From an uncultured Prevotella sp. (GTDB lineage Bacteria > Bacteroidota > Bacteroidia > Bacteroidales > Bacteroidaceae): 59,845 nucleotides of DNA. The DNA lies in the NCBI GenBank assembly GCA_947167845.1, contig CAMVJQ010000007.1:1-59845 (forward strand), in the 5' to 3' direction. How positions within the stretch are numbered: position 1 is the stretch's first letter; the number at the start of each line of letters is the position of its first letter. Below the pieces are notes generated by a model. That model ran no database searches. It was not told the DNA's origin and worked only from the letters and a program-made list of their open reading frames with translations. Shown piece after piece: positions 56,606 through 59,845 of the stretch. Both the position numbers and the translations under genes were made by a program.

Positions 56606-57969
56606 TTCTCTAAGTCTTTAATTAATTTGTGGAATGGTTTTGGGGGGAATGTCATCATCTTGTGACCTTCGGCCCAGGGATTAAGACTGCAGTTCATCAG
56701 GGGCGAAGGGATGATGTTGGCCCAATGAGCCAAAGCCGTGCCGAGGTTATAGATAGTCTCACTGCCATAGAGCGTGCTCATGCCCTTGCACATCAGTTTC
56801 TTCTGCGGATTGGCGGTGCCAAAATCGTCAAGTTGTTGGCGCCACATATAAATCTGGTCTCCAAGATTGACCTTCGCAGGACAGAGTGTCTGACAACTAT
56901 TGCAGAGCGTGCAGGCACTGACATTGCCAGAGTGCTTCTGAGGATCTCGAAGCATGCCGAGGTTGATGCCAATGGGACCAGGGATGAAATAACTGTAACT
57001 GTAACCGCCACTGCGACGATATACCGGGCAGGTGTTCATGCACGATCCACAGCGGATGCACTTCAACGCCTCCCAGTGCTCTGGATTACCTATCCACTCC
57101 GAGCGGCCATTGTCCACAAGTACGATGTGCATCGGATGAGCCGTCGGACGCGCCTTGCGGAAATGACTGGTAAAGGTCGTTGTAGGCTGACCTGTACCTG
57201 CACGGCAGAGCATGCGCTGGAAGACTGCCAGGCAGTCGTAGTTGGGGATGATTTTTTCGAGGCCGATGGCAGCGATGTGCAGTTTGGGGCAGGAAGTTGA
57301 CATATCGGCATTGCCTTCATTTGTGCACACCACGATGTCGCCTGTCTCGGCTATACCAAAATTGCCGCCAGTCATTCCTGCATCTGCTGTCAGGAACTCA
57401 TTTCTCAGGCTCAGACGAGCCACGTAGGTCAGATAGGTAGGGTCGTGGTTGCCTTTCTCACTGCCCAATTTCTCTTCGAATAGTTCACCCACATCATCGT
57501 GATTCAGGTGAATGGCGGGCATGACAATATGACTCGGCTTCTGCCCCTTCAGTTGAATGATACGCTCGCCGAGGTCTGTCTCTACTACTTCGATGCCGTG
57601 CTCTTCAAGGTAGGGATTCATCTCACATTCCTCTGTCAGCATCGACTTCGACTTTACAATCTTCTTCACGTTGTGGTTCTTCAGGATGCCGTAGACTATC
57701 TCGTTGAACTCATTGGCGTCCTTTGCCCAGTGTACGATACAGCCGTTTTCTTCGGCCTTGGTTGCAAACTGGTCCAGATATTCATCGAGGTGGGTGATGG
57801 TGTGGCGCTTGATGGCGCTGGCCTTCTCACGTAACTGTTCCCACTCGTCCAGCCCGTATGCCATATTGTCACGTTTTGAGCGTACGGCCCAGAAAGTGGC
57901 GTCATGCCATTTTGCGTATGTCTGGTTCTTCAAGAACTCTTTTGCTGCATTACTATGTCCTGTACTCAT
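56602..57969 (-). CDS. lutB: LutB-type iron-sulphur lactate utilisation protein
   Basis: This 455-residue protein has an N-terminal LUD domain (about 60-300: KIVKSKSMLTEECEMNPYLE, VETDLGERIIQL, GNFGIAETGDIVVCTNEGN) and a C-terminal ferredoxin domain with two 4Fe-4S motifs, CIRCGSCMNTCPVYR and CTLCNSCQTLCPAKV. This is the electron-carrying core of the LutABC lactate oxidation complex. It is separated from lutA by 120 bp of heptamer repeats. Confidence 0.94.
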   Translation of the reverse strand: MSTGHSNAAKEFLKNQTYAKWHDATFWAVRSKRDNMAYGLDEWEQLREKASAIKRHTITHLDEYLDQFATKAEENGCIVHWAKDANEFNEIVYGILKNHNVKKIVKSKSMLTEECEMNPYLEEHGIEVVETDLGERIIQLKGQKPSHIVMPAIHLNHDDVGELFEEKLGSEKGNHDPTYLTYVARLSLRNEFLTADAGMTGGNFGIAETGDIVVCTNEGNADMSTSCPKLHIAAIGLEKIIPNYDCLAVFQRMLCRAGTGQPTTTFTSHFRKARPTAHPMHIVLVDNGRSEWIGNPEHWEALKCIRCGSCMNTCPVYRRSGGYSYSYFIPGPIGINLGMLRDPQKHSGNVSACTLCNSCQTLCPAKVNLGDQIYMWRQQLDDFGTANPQKKLMCKGMSTLYGSETIYNLGTALAHWANIIPSPLMNCSLNPWAEGHKMMTFPPKPFHKLIKDLEK

Positions 57970-58089
57970 AATTCACAATGCACAATTCTTAATTCGTATA
58001 ATTCGTATAATTCTTCGACGAGCGAAGCGGCAAGCCGATTACGTAGTCGTAACTCTTAACTCTAAACCCTAAACTCTAAACTCTCAACA
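57970..58089 (-). repeat. Heptamer-built gap between lutA and lutB
   Basis: On the minus strand, GAGTTTA, GAGTTTA, GGGTTTA, GAGTTAA, GAGTTAC follow the lutA stop. Another set (ATACGAATT, AAGAATTGTGCATTGTGAATT) leads up to the lutB ATG, with CGCTTCGCTCGTCGAAG between. Confidence 0.78.
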
Positions 58090-58827
58090 TCAAAGTCCTG
58101 CTGCTAAGATCTCTACTACATGTTTGAACTCCACATTCAGACCTTGCTTCTTGGCAACGCCTGCCATATGCATAAGACATGAACAGTCAGGCCCTGTGAT
58201 AAATCTCGCACCTGTCTTCAGATGACGCTGCACCTTGTCGATGCCCATTTGGGCACTCACAGCCGTCTCCTCAACAGAGAACATTCCACCAAAACCGCAG
58301 CATTCATCACTACGCTCGGGCTCCAGTACTTGTATACCTTCTACAAGATTCAGCAAGTCTTTGATTTTATTGAACTTGGGGATGTTTTCTTCACTTGGTG
58401 AACTCAGACCCAGTTCGCGAACGCCATGGCAACTGTTATGCAGGCTCACTTTATGTGGAAATGTGCCTAACGGATGGTTCACCTTCACAACATCGTGAAG
58501 AAACTCTACCACATCCATAATCTTGTTGGAGGTGGTGCATTCATGCTTGCCCTTCAAAAGACGAGGGTAGTTGAGTTTGACAAATGCCGTACAACTGACA
58601 GAAGGGGCTACAACGTAGTCAAACTCTTTGAACTTGTCTTCAAACTTCTCCGCCAGAGGAATTGCAGATCTCTCAAAGCCGGCATTTGCCATCGGCTGCC
58701 CACAGCATGTCTGGTTCAGCGGATAGGTCACGTCAAGCCCTAGATGCTTCAGCAATCTGTATGTGGCCACGCCCACTTGGGGGTATACCACATCTACATA
58801 ACAAGGGATAAATAGACCGATTTTCAT
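58090..58827 (-). CDS. lutA: LutA-type Fe-S oxidoreductase subunit
   Basis: This 245-residue protein has two CCG cysteine domains: NQTCCGQPMANAG near residue 40 and SDECCGFGGMFSVEE near residue 180, with FIPCYVDVVYPQVGVATYRL at the start. These domains bind a non-cubane Fe-S cluster in glycolate, heterodisulfide and lactate oxidoreductases. It is the first gene of lutABC and has a likely promoter at 58876-58883. Confidence 0.94.
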   Translation of the reverse strand: MKIGLFIPCYVDVVYPQVGVATYRLLKHLGLDVTYPLNQTCCGQPMANAGFERSAIPLAEKFEDKFKEFDYVVAPSVSCTAFVKLNYPRLLKGKHECTTSNKIMDVVEFLHDVVKVNHPLGTFPHKVSLHNSCHGVRELGLSSPSEENIPKFNKIKDLLNLVEGIQVLEPERSDECCGFGGMFSVEETAVSAQMGIDKVQRHLKTGARFITGPDCSCLMHMAGVAKKQGLNVEFKHVVEILAAGL

Positions 58828-58875
58828 TGCTCTGTTAGTGTATCATTATTTTATGTTTTTAGTCACTCTTGGGTA

Positions 58876-58883
58876 CAAATATA
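58876..58883 (-). promoter_or_regulatory. -7 box for lutABC
   Basis: Minus-strand TATATTTG, 48 bp before the lutA ATG; no TTTG at -33. Confidence 0.5.
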
Positions 58884-58957
58884 GTGAAAAAGTTCGAAAA
58901 ATACTAATAATTCGGCATTTTAAGGTGAGTTTTTATATTTTATTAAAAGTAAATGTG

Positions 58958-58965
58958 TACCTTTG
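58958..58965 (+). promoter_or_regulatory. -7 box for the Bax1-inhibitor family gene
   Basis: TACCTTTG, 54 bp before ATG 59020; the -33 site is not clear. Confidence 0.62.
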
Positions 58966-59019
58966 TGGCATAATATTTGCATGAAGTTTAATGAGTTATT
59001 AATAAATTAAAGAAAAGAT

Positions 59020-59742
59020 ATGAATTACAATGAACTGAATTTCGACGCAATGACTCGTGAACGTGAACTCTCGATGTCTGCGGCTTTTCCTGTGTTGATG
59101 AGGAAGGTCTATGTATGGATGACTCTCGCATTGGTCATTACTGGTATTACAGCCTATGGGGTTGCCTCAAGTCCTGGTGTCATCTCCGCTCTTTATTCCA
59201 ATCAGGCCATTATGTGGGGACTCATCATTGCTGAGTTTGCTTTGGTGATTGGCATCAGTGCTGCCATCAATCGTTTGTCGCTGGCAACGGCTACTATGCT
59301 GTTTATCCTATATTCCGCAATTAACGGCGTGATGTTGTCTTCTGTCTTTTTGATTTACACGGCTTCATCTATTGCCAGTGTGTTTTTCATTACAGCAGGA
59401 ACGTTCGCGGTGATGGCATTTATCGGATATACCACTAAGACAGATCTCACATCTATGGGTAAGATCATAATGATGGCGCTGATAGGTCTGATCATTGCTT
59501 CGTTGGTCAACGTCTTCTTTGTAAAAAGTTCCGGCTTTGACCTGATTATCAGTTATGTGGGTGTGCTCATTTTTGTTGGATTGACAGCCTACGATTCTCA
59601 GAAGATTAAGCAGATGCTCTTGGAGGCACCTGATGCTGGTGAAGGGGCACAGAAGGTTGCTTTGCTTGGTGCTTTGTCGCTTTACCTCGACTTCATCAAT
59701 CTCTTCATCTATCTGCTTAGGATTCTCGGAAAGAGAGAGTAA
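59020..59742 (+). CDS. Bax inhibitor-1/YccA family membrane protein
   Basis: This 240-residue protein has about seven membrane helices and the family start (RERELSMSAAFPVLMRKVYVWMTLALVITG). The conserved later part is LFILYSAINGVMLSSVFLIY and, near the C-terminus, VGVLIFVGLTAYDSQKIKQM and LGALSLYLDFINLFIYLLRI, which hold the Asp pair typical of pH-sensitive calcium-leak channels such as BsYetJ. The role in this organism is unknown. It is a single-gene unit with its own promoter and terminator. Confidence 0.93.
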   Translation: MNYNELNFDAMTRERELSMSAAFPVLMRKVYVWMTLALVITGITAYGVASSPGVISALYSNQAIMWGLIIAEFALVIGISAAINRLSLATATMLFILYSAINGVMLSSVFLIYTASSIASVFFITAGTFAVMAFIGYTTKTDLTSMGKIIMMALIGLIIASLVNVFFVKSSGFDLIISYVGVLIFVGLTAYDSQKIKQMLLEAPDAGEGAQKVALLGALSLYLDFINLFIYLLRILGKRE

Positions 59743-59771
59743 ATAGTCGTCGTTTACGATTAAACTAGTAG

Positions 59772-59812
59772 AGCCTACGCTATATATAATATAAGGTGTA
59801 GGCTTTTGTTTG
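59772..59812 (+). terminator. Terminator after the Bax1-inhibitor family gene
   Basis: AGCCTACGC (59772-59780) pairs with GTGTAGGCT (59796-59804), nine pairs including one G-T, followed by TTTTGTTTG. I see nothing further in the last 33 bases. Confidence 0.75.
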
Positions 59813-59845
59813 TCAATAAACGCGAAAACTTTCGTCTTTTTCTGA

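Noticed and set aside
1..59845. rRNA, tRNA, riboswitch or insertion sequence
   Set aside because: I found no sequence resembling conserved rRNA or tRNA parts, no recognisable riboswitch core, and no transposase or integrase gene. A covariance-model scan would be needed to exclude small RNAs.

Overview
The window is from a member of the Bacteroidota, order Bacteroidales, and most likely a Prevotellaceae (Prevotella-like) genome. The evidence is a SusD-type protein, propeller sensors of the hybrid two-component family, a BspA-type leucine-rich repeat protein, a cydAB operon led by a DUF4492 gene, signal peptides and a C-terminal tail typical of the phylum, and many copies of the phylum's promoter (TTTG, 19-20 bp, TAnnTTTG). 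Species cannot be fixed from sequence alone. I see no rRNA, tRNA, CRISPR array, transposase or integrase.

Layout. 1-5400: the 3' end of a SusD gene, a surface lipoprotein, a secreted M6 metalloprotease and a divergent sugar/H+ symporter. 5500-14400: two tandem beta-propeller sensors that have lost the normal kinase/regulator output, then a GH31 alpha-xylosidase-like enzyme. 14400-18660: a membrane PAS protein, a GH2 beta-galactosidase-like enzyme and a DUF362 protein. Together these read as a glycan-utilisation locus, possibly for xyloglucan (inference). 18780-27050: an Lrp regulator, a minimal penicillin-binding transpeptidase, a phosphoesterase, a porin with a sodium symporter, a His-rich zinc/cadmium-type P-ATPase and a small exported protein. 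27050-28330: about 0.9 kb of degenerate repeat-rich DNA, then a 50-residue double-glycine leader peptide gene. 28335-31430: cytochrome bd oxidase. 31567-37463: a coiled-coil protein and a TolC/HlyD/ABC-2 export operon. 37510-46882: mrp, LRR protein, trmB, DUF975, ilvE, a barrel protein, xseAB and an S8 protease. 47411-55989: a run of ten closely spaced genes ending in a dTDP-3-amino-6-deoxysugar cluster. 56012-58827: lutABC for lactate oxidation. 59020-59742: a Bax1-inhibitor family protein.

The strongest signals beyond ordinary genes are: (i) the double-glycine precursor-like peptide at 27972-28124; (ii) the two propeller sensors, one with no kinase and one with a histidine-less, degenerate ATPase domain, sharing an acidic C-terminal tail; (iii) short tandem repeats built of 8-mers (GGTAAAAA type) and 7-mers (TCAATGT, TTCACTA, GAGTTTA types). 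These fill gaps between co-directional genes, supply stop and start codons, and appear in frame inside several conserved genes; and (iv) a terminator whose loop carries the -33 box of the next promoter.
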